From Otatea glauca (Eukaryota > Streptophyta > Magnoliopsida > Poales > Poaceae), in assembly GCA_036346275.1 (NCBI GenBank), contig CM070726.1, positions 31,717,410 to 31,781,409 on the forward strand: a DNA stretch of 64,000 nucleotides, given 5' to 3'. Shown here in pieces: positions 47,193-57,272 of the stretch. A model generated the notes under the pieces. It was not told the DNA's origin. It did not search any database and worked only from the letters and a program-made list of their open reading frames with translations. The number at the start of each line of letters is the position of its first letter. Within the stretch, counting starts at the first letter, position 1. The position numbers and the translations under genes were made by a program.

Positions 47193-47419
47193 TGTTAAGA
47201 AACACTAATAGCCCATTGGAAGGCCCATGTGGTCCCTTAGCCAAAACCCTAGAGGAGCGCTATAAAAGGAGGAGGGGGGTCCCCCCTATGTACAGAATTC
47301 ATTAGCAATAAAGAATTCCCGCTGTTGCTCTCCCTAAACACGTCTCTCTCTCTCTTTCTGTTCTCCAATTCAGATCTATTCGGGAACCCCGGACTATTCG
47401 ATAGCGAGGTTCCTTAACA
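47193..47419 (+). repeat. 3' LTR of the Copia element
   Basis: It starts TGTTAAGAAACA and ends TTCCTTAACA, 227 bp, about 95 percent identical by eye to the 5' LTR, with the TATA and AATAAA signals conserved. It is followed at once by the target repeat AATAC. Confidence 0.95.
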
Positions 47420-47424
47420 AATAC

Positions 47425-47902
47425 GAGCACGGCTGTGCCGAGGAGCTGCACGCGCTTGCTTCTCCAAACGCGCCGCACGCAGGCACCGCACTACATCTGT
47501 ACAGCGCGCGCCCAGGTTTCTCGGCCGAGTGCCTTGATCTGGCGCGCGACTGGCACGCCGCCCGCCCGCGAGTCGGCCAGTGCGACCGATCTAATAATCC
47601 ATGGCCCCCAACCCCTCGGCTGGCGAGTGCCGACCGCCTCGGCGCTCCTCCTCGTCGTCTCCCGTCTCCATCCGTCGTGCGCGCCATGCACCGCTGCGCG
47701 TACATGGCAGAAGCTAAAGGCATGTTTGATTGGGACAAAGTTCAGTGCAGTTCTGTGGAGACTTCGATCAAAAATCGACGGCTCAAATCGGATGGGGAAT
47801 ACTATATATTTTTACTTTGGCAAATACTGTTTATAACACTGTAGCAAAATACTGTTCTCCATTCCCCCCAAACTGCGCCATCCGTTGACTCAATCGGACG
47901 GT
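47425..47902. other. Unassigned GC-rich intergenic sequence
   Basis: GC-rich to about 47700, then AT-rich. No gene is recognised. It is the right-hand continuation of the sequence interrupted by the Copia element. Words such as GCATGTTTGATTGGGAC (47724) suggest a decayed MITE end. Confidence 0.35.
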
Positions 47903-47961
47903 GCACACCTGTGATGACTGTTTAAGTTGCAGTTTTTACATAGACTCACCTGAACTCTGTC

Positions 47962-48205
47962 CGTTCAAGCTCAACCCGGCAGTGAAAGTATTTATCACTG
48001 CCGGTTCAATCTCAACCCGACAGTAATAATACATTATCACTGCCGGTTTTATCTACACCCGGCAGTGAAAGTATTTATCACTGCCGGTTCAATCTCAACC
48101 CGACAGTAATAATACATTATCACTGCCGGTTCAAAACAAAAACCGGTAGTAATAAAGCACTTCACTGCCGGCTTAATGAGACAACCGGCAGTGATAAGCT
48201 CCAGA
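47962..48205. repeat. Left subterminal array of CACTA-2 with a perfect duplication
   Basis: Alternating TATCACTGCCGGTT and ACCCGGCAGTGA motifs fill this region. A 74-bp stretch beginning at 47975 is repeated without a mismatch at 48058, a period of 83 bp, so the array grew recently by tandem duplication. Confidence 0.9.
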
Positions 48206-48672
48206 CAATTATGTCAAAGTTTTCAAAGGATGATTGCTTTGGGAGTTTTTAAATCCTATCAATTTTTATCGAAATTTTCTGCAAATTTTTAGAGGAATAC
48301 TTCAGGACATGTAATATTTGATTTAAATATTTCCCCTAAGTTTTGACAAAGTTGTAAAATTATAAAAATCCAGATTGCTCACTGTTTTCATAGTTTTAAT
48401 ATTTCAAAATAAAAAAATTCAAATTGCTCACTGTTTTGAAATCCTATCAATTTTTATCCAAATTTTCTGGAAATTTTTGGAAGAATAACTCAGGACATGT
48501 AATATTTGATTTAAATTCAAACAAATGCAGTAGACCAACCATCGCTTCAAAAATTCACACAAATACAAAAAAAACACACAGATGAAGTTGAATTCACACA
48601 AATTGATACATATGACAAAAGAATACATTAATTGTTACATATGAGAAAATAAAATGTATTTAGTTAGGACAA
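48206..48672. other. CACTA-2 non-coding interior
   Basis: AT-rich sequence in which a segment of about 80 bp (near 48215-48320 and 48410-48520) recurs imperfectly (CCTATCAATTTTTATC.AAATTTTCTG, then GGACATGTAATATTTGATTT). Nothing coding is recognised. Confidence 0.6.
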
Positions 48673-49321
48673 CTAAGCTACGATTCGACCTTCGTCATGA
48701 TCGCGGCGTATGTATGTAACTTCGTCCTCACTCTCTTCCATAAGACCGAGGTCAACGTCCTCTCCGAAAGGAGGAAGCTCATCGAATTGGTTGTACTCTT
48801 CCTCGTCGACAACATTCTCAACCCCGACAATCCTTCTTTTTCCTTGAATAACCACGTAGCGCTCCTTGTTAGCTAGATCGGTTACAAAAAAGATTTGTGT
48901 AATACAATTAGCAAGTACGAATGGTTCTTCTCTCAGATCCGACCAGTTTAGGTCCACGGTAGTGATCCGCACTTGTCGATGTTCATGCCCTTGGAAGTCT
49001 TACCCATTGGCACCGAAAGAGAGGGACCTTCAAAGGTCCGTAATCAAGCTCCCAAATCTCTTCTATGAATCCGTAGTAGGTTTTCCTATCTCCGTTCTTT
49101 GTCGTGAGCATCTGTACGGATACCGCTGTTTTGGTTGGTGCTCTTTTATCTTGTGCTCTTGTATAAAAAGTAAATCCATTTATATCGTATCCTTGGAATG
49201 TCCGAATTGTAGTGGACGGTCCCATTAAAAAACTCTGCCCCACAACGGTCCGTGTCATACATCCACCTTCGGTCCATCTACAATTAATTAAATCAAACAT
49301 TACATACGCATATAATTGCAA
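48673..49321 (-). pseudogene. C-terminal fragment of a CACTA TNPD transposase (DUF4216)
   Basis: Two minus-strand frames cover the DUF4216 domain. 49321-48983 contains GPSTTIRTFQGYDINGFTFY, KTYYGFIEEIWELDYGPLKV and PLFRCQWV. 48972-48673 contains RITTVDLNWSDLREEPFVLA and GVENVVDEEEYNQFDELPPF. A shift of frame and a stop lie between them (about 48973-48990). None of the N-terminal, Tnp2 or DUF4218 parts is present. The fragment resembles 19130-19617 of CACTA-1 but is better preserved. Confidence 0.85.
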
Positions 49322-49848
49322 ATAACAAATAATTGTAAACGATTAGATTTAAAAACATATGTAGCAATTTTGACTATATTAAAATACATCAACCTTTTTC
49401 CGTTATGTAAATATCCATATAGCAATTTTTTAGTATTGTAAAAAATGAAAATAATTGTAAATAGTTAGGATATATTTAGACTATATCAAAATATATCAAT
49501 CTTTTTTTCATTGCGTCAATATCCATCTTGCAATTCCTTATTATTTACAAATTTGGAAAAAATTGTAAGTACTTAGGATATACTTGAGTACATTAAAATA
49601 TATCAACATTTTTTATTAGGTAAATATCCATCTAACAAGTTTTAATATTTCAACATTTGAAAATACACCTTTTTCATTATGTAAAAATCCACATGGCAAT
49701 TTTTATTATTTACAAAAATAGAGATCAAATTACTAACCTCGAAAAGAAGTACAATACAAATTTTAACAAATTTTTCGGTAGAGATCGTTGCAATCTACAA
49801 ATCGAGCAAAAGACAGGCGCCTCTCGTCTTTGCTCGATCGGCTCGGGA
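49322..49848. other. CACTA-2 non-coding interior, AT-rich repeats
   Basis: AT-rich stretch with imperfect repeats about 110-120 bp apart (AAATATATCAA..TTTTTCATT..GT.AATATCCAT..GCAATTT near 49385, 49495, 49600 and 49670). No coding signal is seen. It represents intron or leader sequence downstream of the promoter. Confidence 0.6.
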
Positions 49849-49890
49849 GGCGGGGTCTCGATTATATAAAGACTTATCACTGCGGTTACT
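49849..49890 (-). promoter_or_regulatory. Candidate promoter of CACTA-2
   Basis: On the minus strand a TTTATATAATC box (about 49861-49872) is followed by the GC-rich leader GAGACCCCGCCTCCCGAGCC. It is preceded by the motif array at 49871-50190, the same order of array, TATA box and leader as in CACTA-1. Confidence 0.5.
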
Positions 49891-50195
49891 GCGCGAACCG
49901 CAGTGATAAGCTTTGAATCTTGCGCGAAAAACATATTGCGCGGGAAGATAATATCACTGCCGGTTCTCGCTTTAACCCGGCAGTGAAAATGCAAGTATCA
50001 CTGCCGGTTTAAGAACGACCCGACAGTGATATATCTCTACCGGTTGTTGTCTCAAACCGGCAGTGATATCTTGCTTTTTACTGCCGGTTAGTTGCATGAA
50101 CCGGCAGTGATAAGTTCTCCCCCCAACTTAACTTTCGAACCGGCAAAGATACGTTATCACTGCCGGCTCGGTCCTAACCGGCAGTGATATGTCGG
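49871..50195. repeat. Right subterminal array of CACTA-2
   Basis: About ten copies of TATCACTGCCGGTT or its complement AACCGGCAGTGATA occur in both orientations, some slightly altered (for example ACTGCGGTT near 49880). They match the left array at 47962-48205. Confidence 0.9.
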
Positions 50196-50224
50196 CAAGG
50201 ATTAGCTGTTCTGTAGTAGTGGCA

Positions 50225-50713
50225 CCTTATAGGATGTATAATATATTTTGCAATGTCTCTTTTGTTGTATGCAAAAAGCGATTAGCCTCGTGTGATGCAA
50301 GATTCTCTTTAGAGCTAGGGTTGTTGGATACGCAAAAATTTAGCTTCTTTCTCGAGCTAGGTCCGACTAATTGCGTGATTTAAAAGTGTTAGTGCATATT
50401 AAGTGGTATTAAGGTATTAAGGCTTAATAAGATAAGTAATGGCTACTAAAGTACTTTAGTGCACATGCTTTGCTATGGATAAAAAAAATACAATATTATC
50501 TTAATGAGCAGTGCTTCAATACTTTTCCTTCTAATATAAGTTGCACAAAACTTAAGGGAAGCAAAGAAGTAACTAATCATCATCTACCTTTCATTCATAC
50601 TTTAATATTTATATAATTATAAAGATGAAAACATAGAAACACCTCTCTATCTTAATACATCGAGTTGCTCTCGTCGTACTCAGTCTGCGCCACCTCCCCA
50701 ACCATGTGCTGCC
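50225..50713. other. Unassigned intergenic sequence
   Basis: AT-rich. No gene or element is recognised. Confidence 0.4.
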
Positions 50714-51662
50714 CAGGGATCCAAATTTTGGCGAAATTTCGGATTTGGGCCCCCCTGACTTAAATTACCAGACGGGAAAAAATTGAAAATGCTACAGTAA
50801 TTTGATTTTTCCCCGGCGAGGTTTCAGTCAAACCCAGCGAAATTTCATGAAAACATTCTGGATTTTGGTTTTTTTATGGCCGGATTTGACTTCAATTACA
50901 TCAATAACCCATAAGAAAGTGATCTTTGATGATAATTTGTTCAAAAACTTATTTTTTGAGACATTTTAAATTTTGGCAGAAACACTGTTAGAATTTTATA
51001 AAATTGAATATGATTTTTAATGCTATAAAAAATTTATGGAACTATATTAAGAAGTCTAAGATCAAACAGAAAATTTATAAAATATTTTAACTTCATTTGT
51101 TATCTTTTAAAATAAAAAAACAGAATTAGCATAAACGAGGTAGTAACAGTGTTAGAATTTTATAACTTTTTTTATGTTTGATCATCATTTGAAAATTTTA
51201 TGGTATATTAGTGATGCATCAAGACTTTCTATAAAAAATTTCTAGAATGGTTTGAATTATTTTTCATTCGGTTAAAATTTATCGGTCAGCCTTCAGTTGC
51301 ACTGTCCGAATTTCTAAAAATTCATGAAACTTGATCATCATCTAAAAATTTTATGAGAACATTAATTATGTATTACCATTCACAAAAAAATTGAAAAGTT
51401 TCTAACATGGTTTGTACCATTTTTCATTCGGATCAAACTTATCAGTTAGTGTTTTATCCGGATAGTAGCAATGTTTGAATTTTTAAATATACCTAGAATG
51501 TGATAATCTTCTGAAATTTTTATCAGAACATAATTGATGTGTCAGGAACCTCCGAAAATAATTTCAAAATTTTTCGATATCGTTTGAACCATTTTTCGTT
51601 CAGTTGAATTTCGCCAAAATTTTGGGATATTTCGGCTTTATTTGTCAAAATTGTAAATCTTG
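50714..51662 (-). mobile_element. Non-coding hAT-type element, copy A (inverse orientation)
   Basis: It begins CAGGGATCCAAATTTTGG (50714) and ends with a sequence whose complement is CAAGATTTACAATTTTG (51662). Read on the minus strand it aligns with copy C (55091-56232): shared phrases include the ATCATCAAAGATCACTTT / AAAGTGATCTTTGATGAT pair. No 8-bp target repeat is found (gtgctgcc against cttagatt), so one end may be truncated. There is no coding capacity. Confidence 0.75.
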
Positions 51663-52684
51663 CTTAGATTATTTATTTATTGCAATTAGAGTGGATGAAT
51701 TTTAAAAACTTCCTATTCACATTTTCTAGTCGATTATCTTTGATCCTACACATACGAGTGCTACGAAGCAAAATAAAACACCCAAAGTCTCGAATCCAAA
51801 ATCAAAGGGAAAAAACTGATGTTTTGCAAGTGAGGGAGAGGGGTGGTCCGAAGGTGAGGTTCAGCTCAGCTCTGGTCCAACCTATGCCGTCGTCCCCTTT
51901 CCTGAGCTTCTTTTTATGCTCCGTCTCCATCGGATCCGTTCTGAGCCTTCATCTGTTGTAGCCTCCGAGCAAGAGTGAGGGAACCAGTGGAGGCAGATGC
52001 ATTTGGGTTGGGGGTGAGGGAGGCTCTGGATTTGGGGGAGAGGGCATTGGACTTGGAGGAGATCGGTGCGGCTGGGAAGATGGTCCTACATGTCGACAAT
52101 ATTTTTTAGTACGAATAGGTGAGAGGTAGATGAATCATTACCACGAACTTCTTTTAAAAGAGTAAAGATTACATGTTTAGCTAGCAACTTTTTCCATCTT
52201 CACACCATGCATCCAGCATCTCCAACGCAACAAACCAAAAATAACATATCTATAGATCATAATCAGGCACCAAACAAACCCATACTTGCATCCTAAAGGT
52301 ATTAACAAAGCCTAATCTGATTGTTTTGTCGAGCTAAGCTAGAAGCATGCAGATAACCAAACATGCCCAATGCCGCACAGTGCATGCAGCGTAGTACCTA
52401 ATCGTGCAGTTTCGAACGTTCTCCATCCATTGACGCCAAACGCACAGCGATGCCCGTCCTACTCCCAGCAGAAGGCGACCGACCAAAAAGTTGGCCGGCA
52501 TCTTGCCCTCTTGCATGCATACGTATGATCGATCGATCGTAGAAATCATTGCAGATTTTCAGCTAGGCAGGAAGCGCAACGCGCATCCAGGTCAGGTCAT
52601 TGGAGACGACTGGGCGTTGTCACATGTCACACTCCAGTCTCCGATGGCTCTCGGCCGGCCCGAGTCCGGACGCGCTGAACGGGA
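51663..52684. other. Intergenic sequence between hAT copies A and B
   Basis: No intact gene. A minus-strand frame at 51914-52099 (MSTCRTIFPAAPISSKSNAL, ending RRLQQMKAQNGSDGDGA) has a gene-like Ser/Pro-rich look but is only 61 codons and is not recognised. The remainder is low-complexity and MITE-like sequence, including CAGGCACCAAACAAACCC near 52264. Confidence 0.35.
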
Positions 52685-52692
52685 GCTGTGGT

Positions 52693-54204
52693 CAAGGATT
52701 GAAATCTCGTTTCGCTCTAAGTATCTTTCATAACCGGAGAACGAAATCTCGACGAGATCTTATCATTTCAAACAAAATCTAAGTGAAATGTAAAAACGGA
52801 ATTTGAATTCCGTTTTTTTTCTACCGAGTAAACCGAGATCTCGGCCGGTTTTACCGAGATCTCGGCGAGATTTGCAAGACCTCAGTAAAATCGCACCGAG
52901 CGAAAAATAGCACAAACTACATTGAAACATTTTTAATTTTTTTTGGAGGTTACTGACATAACAATGATGTTCCCATTCAGATGATTATCAAATCTGATAA
53001 AGTTTTAAAAATTCAAACATTGCAACTGTCCTGATAAAACATTGATCGACAAGTTTGAACCGAATGAAAAATAAAACAAAACATGTTAGAAAATTTTGAA
53101 ATTTTTTGTGCATTGTTATGATGCATCAATAATGTTCCAATAAAATTTTCAGATGATGATCAACCTTCATGAATTTTTAAAAAATCAGACAGTGCTACTG
53201 TCCTCATAAAATCCATATCGGCAAACTTTAACCAAATGAAAAATGGTACAAACCACGTTAGAAAATTCTGAAATTTTTTGTGGATGTTCCTGATGTATCA
53301 TTAATGTTTCTATAATTTTTTCATATGATAAAGCTTCAAAAAATTCCAAAATTTTTGACAGTGCTACATCCTAATAAAAGCGTGATAATCAATACATAGA
53401 TTTGCTTTAATAAACAAAAAAGGTTTAAAATTTTTGAAAATTTTTCAGAAGGGTGTAAGTAAATTCTTAAGATCTCATAAAAATTCTGAATCATGAACAC
53501 ACTTCAGTAAATTTATAAAATTCTTACAATTGCACTGTATCATTTATGTTCTTTCTGTTTTTGATTTTTGAAATATAACAAATAAAGTTTAATGCATGCA
53601 TAGATTTGATTGAGCAAGCAAAAAAATTTAAATTTTTTTGAAAATTTTAGATAGTGTTACTGAGGCAATTAATAAACTCTCAGAAAAATTTTGGATCATG
53701 ATCACACTCGAGAAAATTTATAAAATTCTAACAAGGTTACTGTCCCAATTATGTTCATTCTGTTTTTGATTTTTTAAAGATAACACATGAAGTTCAATTA
53801 TTTTGAAAATTTTTATGTATGATCCTACACTTCTTAGGATGTTACCATAAATTTTTTACATCATGATAAAGCACGTAAAATTTTATAAAAATCCGACAGT
53901 GTTTCTGCAGTTTTTAAAAAATATCTCAAAAATTCAGTTTTTCAACCAATTTCATAGGAGATGACTTTTTTAAGGGTTATTGATCAATTTCCGGTCAAAT
54001 CCGGTCGTAAAACATCAAATTTCGGATTAAAATGTCAAGAACTCAGCTGTTTATAGCGAGGTCACGCCGAGATATAGCGAGTTTATTGTAGAAATTTAAA
54101 AAAATTGAATTTTTCCACTTTAACCTATATTTCAAAACTCGTTCATGTCCTGTAAACAAGATCTCAACAAGATATCACCGGAAATCAGTGAGATTTTTAA
54201 CTTG
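52693..54204 (+). mobile_element. Non-coding hAT-type element, copy B, with GCTGTGGT target repeats
   Basis: The left end is CAAGGATTGAAATCTCG (52693); the right end on the opposite strand is CAAGTTAAAAATCTCAC (54204). It is flanked by a perfect 8-bp repeat GCTGTGGT (52685-52692 and 54205-54212). The ends are rich in CGAGATTTC/GAAATCTCG words. The interior is a chain of degenerate repeats: (A)GTGCTACTGTCCTGATAAAA-like phrases recur about every 165 bp (near 53020, 53185, 53350), and a second unit of about 200 bp (GATCATGA.CACACT, near 53495 and 53695). No coding capacity. Confidence 0.85.
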
Positions 54205-54212
54205 GCTGTGGT

Positions 54213-55082
54213 GTTCCTTGCGTTTATCGGCGCGTCAGGGCCGTACCAATCAATCTGTTCGGTCGAAATCGATCGTGTCGATTAAATAAAGAAGAGCTGA
54301 CCGGTCGGTGGGCTTGTGATCATGTGTGGGCATGATTGAGTTCCTGTCTTACACGGCGGCGCGCTATTGCTCTGTGTGTGGTCGGTTGGAAACACGAGGG
54401 GAGTACAGTAACTTATTCTATTCTCTTGTCTCCGTCTTATACAATCATGCATGCAACTATGATATGCTAGTGGATTAGTAGCACAAGCACCATGCAACTA
54501 TGATGTGCTAGTGGATTAGTAGCAGAAGCACCAGTACACCGGAAAATATCTGTTGCATCTCTTCGTACCCTTCATACCTCTAACGTCTAAAAGTTTTCAT
54601 TTTTTAAAAAAAATTATAGATGTAGAAGAGAATATATTATATGACCTTGCAAAATTTTCAGATGAAAGTCATCATATTTTTAAGATATAAAAAAGAGGAA
54701 TTCTACGACACCCGCAGCTAACCTTAATTACTCACACAAGCTTGGCTTACCCCAATAAAGACCGTTTTAACTTTTGATTCTAGATTTTGGTCTCAAAACA
54801 AAATAAAAAAATAAACAGTCCGATTTTAGAAATTGATTCTCATAATCTAGCCCACTTATATACACTAGAATCCACGATCCATTTCATATATGCTTTTAGA
54901 TTCTAGCTTTTAGAGAATCATTTTTTCTATCACTACAATCTAAAATCAGTTTTTAAAGAATACAAAATATAAACAAACAAACCTTAATTAGAGCTTGCGT
55001 TGCTCCCGCCGACACGCAAATCTCACCATTAGTTCATCGCGTCAGACACTCACACATCGCTCATCGTGTCGCGTACTCGATG
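54213..55082. other. Intergenic sequence between hAT copies B and C
   Basis: No gene is recognised. The stretch contains a perfect-length 41-bp tandem duplication (listed separately) and an AT-rich segment (54750-54990) whose end, read on the minus strand, starts AAGGTTTGTTTGTTTATA, suggesting a decayed MITE. Confidence 0.4.
54450..54531. repeat. 41-bp tandem duplication
   Basis: Two adjacent 41-bp copies (54450-54490 and 54491-54531) starting CATGCAACTATGAT differ at only two positions (gatatg/gatgtg and cacaag/cagaag). Confidence 0.92.
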
Positions 55083-55090
55083 CTAGCTGG

Positions 55091-56232
55091 CAAGGTTTGA
55101 AAATTCGGTTTCGGAATAAGTTTCGTCCCTGGTCGGATCGCGAGATTTCGCCGAAATTTTGAGATTTTGCCGAAATTTTGTAATTTCGGAAAAATTTTGG
55201 ACGAAGTTTGAATTTGAAAATTCAAATCCGGTCCGTGTAGTAACGAAAAATCCCGAAATTCGGCAAAAAAACCCAAAATTTTGGGCGAAATACCCGAAAT
55301 TTCAAGTTTTTTTGCACCGGCAGAAAAGTGGTCCAAACGTTAACGAAAAATTTTGAATTTGTTTTGGAGGTTCCTGACACATTACTGATGTTCTCACAAA
55401 AAATTCAACTGATTATCACATCTGAGGAATTTTTAAAAATTCGGAGAGTGGTACTGTCCTGATAAAACACTGACCGACAAATTTGATCCAAATGAAAAAT
55501 GGTACAAATCAAGTTAGAAACTGTTGAAATTTGTTTTGCATGGTTATGATCCTTAATTAATATTCTCATAAAATTTTCAGGTGATAATCAAGCTTCGTGA
55601 ATTTTTAAAAATTCGGATAGCGCAACTGAAGGTTGACCGATAAATTTCAACTGAATGAAAAATAGTTCAAACCATTCTAGAAAATTTTTATTTATACTCT
55701 TCATGCATCACTAATATTACCATAAAATTTTCAAATGATGATCAAACATGAAAAATGTTATAAAAATATGACACTCTTACTACGTCGTTTGTGCTACTTC
55801 TGTTTTTTATTTTAAAAAATAACAAATGAAGTTAAAATATTTTATAAAATTTTATGTTTGGTCCTATACTTCTTAATATTGTACCAATAATTTTTCATAG
55901 CATTACAAAGCATATTCAATTTGATAAAATTCTAACAGTGTTTCTACCAAAATTTTAAAATGTCTCAAAAACTAAGTTTTTGAACAAATTATCATCAAAG
56001 ATCACTTTATTATGGGTTATTGATGTAATTGAAGTCAAATCCGGCCATAAAAAACCAAAATCCCGGATTTTTTCATGAAAGTTTCGCCCGGTTTGACCGA
56101 AATCTCGCCGAAAAAAATATTTTACTGTAGCATTTCAGATTTTTTTTTTTGAAAAAATTCGACCGGTAGTTTAGGTCTCAGGAGACCGAAATCCTAAATT
56201 TCGGCGAAATTTCACCGAAATTTGGATCCCTG
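55091..56232 (+). mobile_element. Non-coding hAT-type element, copy C, with CTAGCTGG target repeats
   Basis: The left end is CAAGGTTTGAAAATTCGG (55091); the right end on the opposite strand is CAGGGATCCAAATTTCGG (56232), matching at about 13 of 18 positions. It is flanked by a perfect 8-bp repeat CTAGCTGG (55083-55090 and 56233-56240). Subterminal regions are dense in CGAAATTTCGG-like words. The middle shows the same repeat of about 165 bp as copy B (TGTCCTGATAAAACACTGAC near 55455, a related unit near 55610). Non-coding. Confidence 0.9.
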
Positions 56233-56240
56233 CTAGCTGG

Positions 56241-56957
56241 GCCTTTCAAATTCACGTGCCATATGTAAACTCTTGCTAATTAAGCTTTGCTTAAGACAAA
56301 TGCAGTTTACGGATCGAGTCTCCTCCCCCAACGGCCACACGGACACGGCCGTGCGCACCACGTCAGTCTGAGCTCTGACAGCTACATCTCCTCCATGATA
56401 GTATGTAAACTGATTGATTCGCTTCCGTCACCGACAATCATTTGCCCGTGTGGGGGCCTCGCTGATGAGCTAAACACGTAGTAGTACGAACATCTTGTTA
56501 ACGTCGAGTAGTTAGTTAATTAAACCCTGCCTACGTCGCTTAGCCTGTTTCTTTGGGATTTTCCAATAATTGAAAAGTCAAATGTTTAAACAAACCGAAT
56601 GACTCGTGTTCGGATGTCCGTTTTTTTGACGCTTCTAACATTTTTTTCACATGTGTGAAACATTTTTTTCCCACGTGTGTAACTTTTTTCTTCGATAACA
56701 GTAGAAATATCTGCGTGAAATAAAATGTTGCAAACGTTGAAAAAAATGTTGCAGGCGCGAAGAAAAAAATATTGCATGACACGTCCGAGAAAATAAATAA
56801 TGATCGAACGTATGATTGCTAATATCACCCTTAAACAAATAGATGATTTTTTTACATAGACTTTTTAAAAGTCATAATCCTCGTACGACTAAAAGCCCAA
56901 TGTAGAGGTGCTTTCTTAAGACTAAAAGCTAGCTTTAAACTATAAGCCCAAAAGGCT
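56241..56957. other. Intergenic sequence with MITE-like remnants
   Basis: No gene. 56540-56860 contains repeated ACATTTTTTTCACATGTGTG/ACATTTTTTTCCCACGTGTG words and GTTGCAAACGTTG/GTTGCAGGCGCGA phrases typical of a decayed MITE, but both ends are not clear. Confidence 0.35.
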
Positions 56958-57272
56958 AAGGGCTTGTTTGGGAGAGCGGCTGTAGCTTTTTTTTATAAAA
57001 GATCGTTTAACAAATAGTTAATTTCTCTCAGTAATAAATTGCAAAAAATAGGTTCAACCTAGCTTTTAGCTTTTGATTTTTACTCGTTATATATGGCTTC
57101 TAAGCTGCAAAAAACAGGTTCAATCTAGCATTTGACTTTTACTCGTTATATATATAGCTTCTAACTTGTACAAAAATTACTTTAAAATTAAACTATTTAG
57201 AAATTTATTGACTTCTAAAAACTAAAACCGACTTAAAACCCTTCAAATAGGGCGAGCTAATCAAACATGGCT
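56958..57272. mobile_element. Possible MITE
   Basis: The left sequence AAGGGCTTGTTTGGGAGAGC (about 56958) is weakly matched on the opposite strand by GCCATGTTTGATTAGCTCGC (ending about 57272). The interior is AT-rich with the internal repeat TTTTACTCGTTATATAT (near 57077 and 57128). The target duplication is not clear. Confidence 0.4.

Larger units (their letters stand above)
40834..47419 (+). mobile_element. Copia LTR retrotransposon with AATAC target repeats
   Basis: Two 227-bp LTRs (40834-41060, 47193-47419) bound a 6586-bp element. It is flanked by a perfect 5-bp repeat AATAC (40829-40833 and 47420-47424). Domain order is gag fragment, protease, integrase, reverse transcriptase, RNase H, which is the Copia order. 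The LTRs differ at about 10 of 227 positions, far fewer than the Tat LTRs, so this is among the younger insertions. Coding sequence is nonetheless split by many frameshifts and almost all gag is missing, so it must have moved with help or decayed since. Confidence 0.95.
47906..50221 (-). mobile_element. Internally deleted CACTA element (CACTA-2)
   Basis: On the minus strand the 5' end is CACTACTACAGAAC (50221). The opposite end is taken as CACCTGTGATG at 47906 because the trinucleotide GCA flanks both sides (47903-47905 and 50222-50224). The terminal similarity at that end is weak, so this boundary is tentative. Both ends have arrays of the motif ACCGGCAGTGATA, different from the motif of CACTA-1. 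The 2.3-kb element keeps a promoter and the C-terminal DUF4216 part of a TNPD gene but has lost the catalytic core. Confidence 0.75.

Noticed and set aside
47962..50195. CRISPR-like repeats (regular CCGGCAGTGATA words)
   Set aside because: Spacing is irregular, both orientations occur, and they flank a CACTA transposase in a plant genome; they are subterminal transposon repeats.
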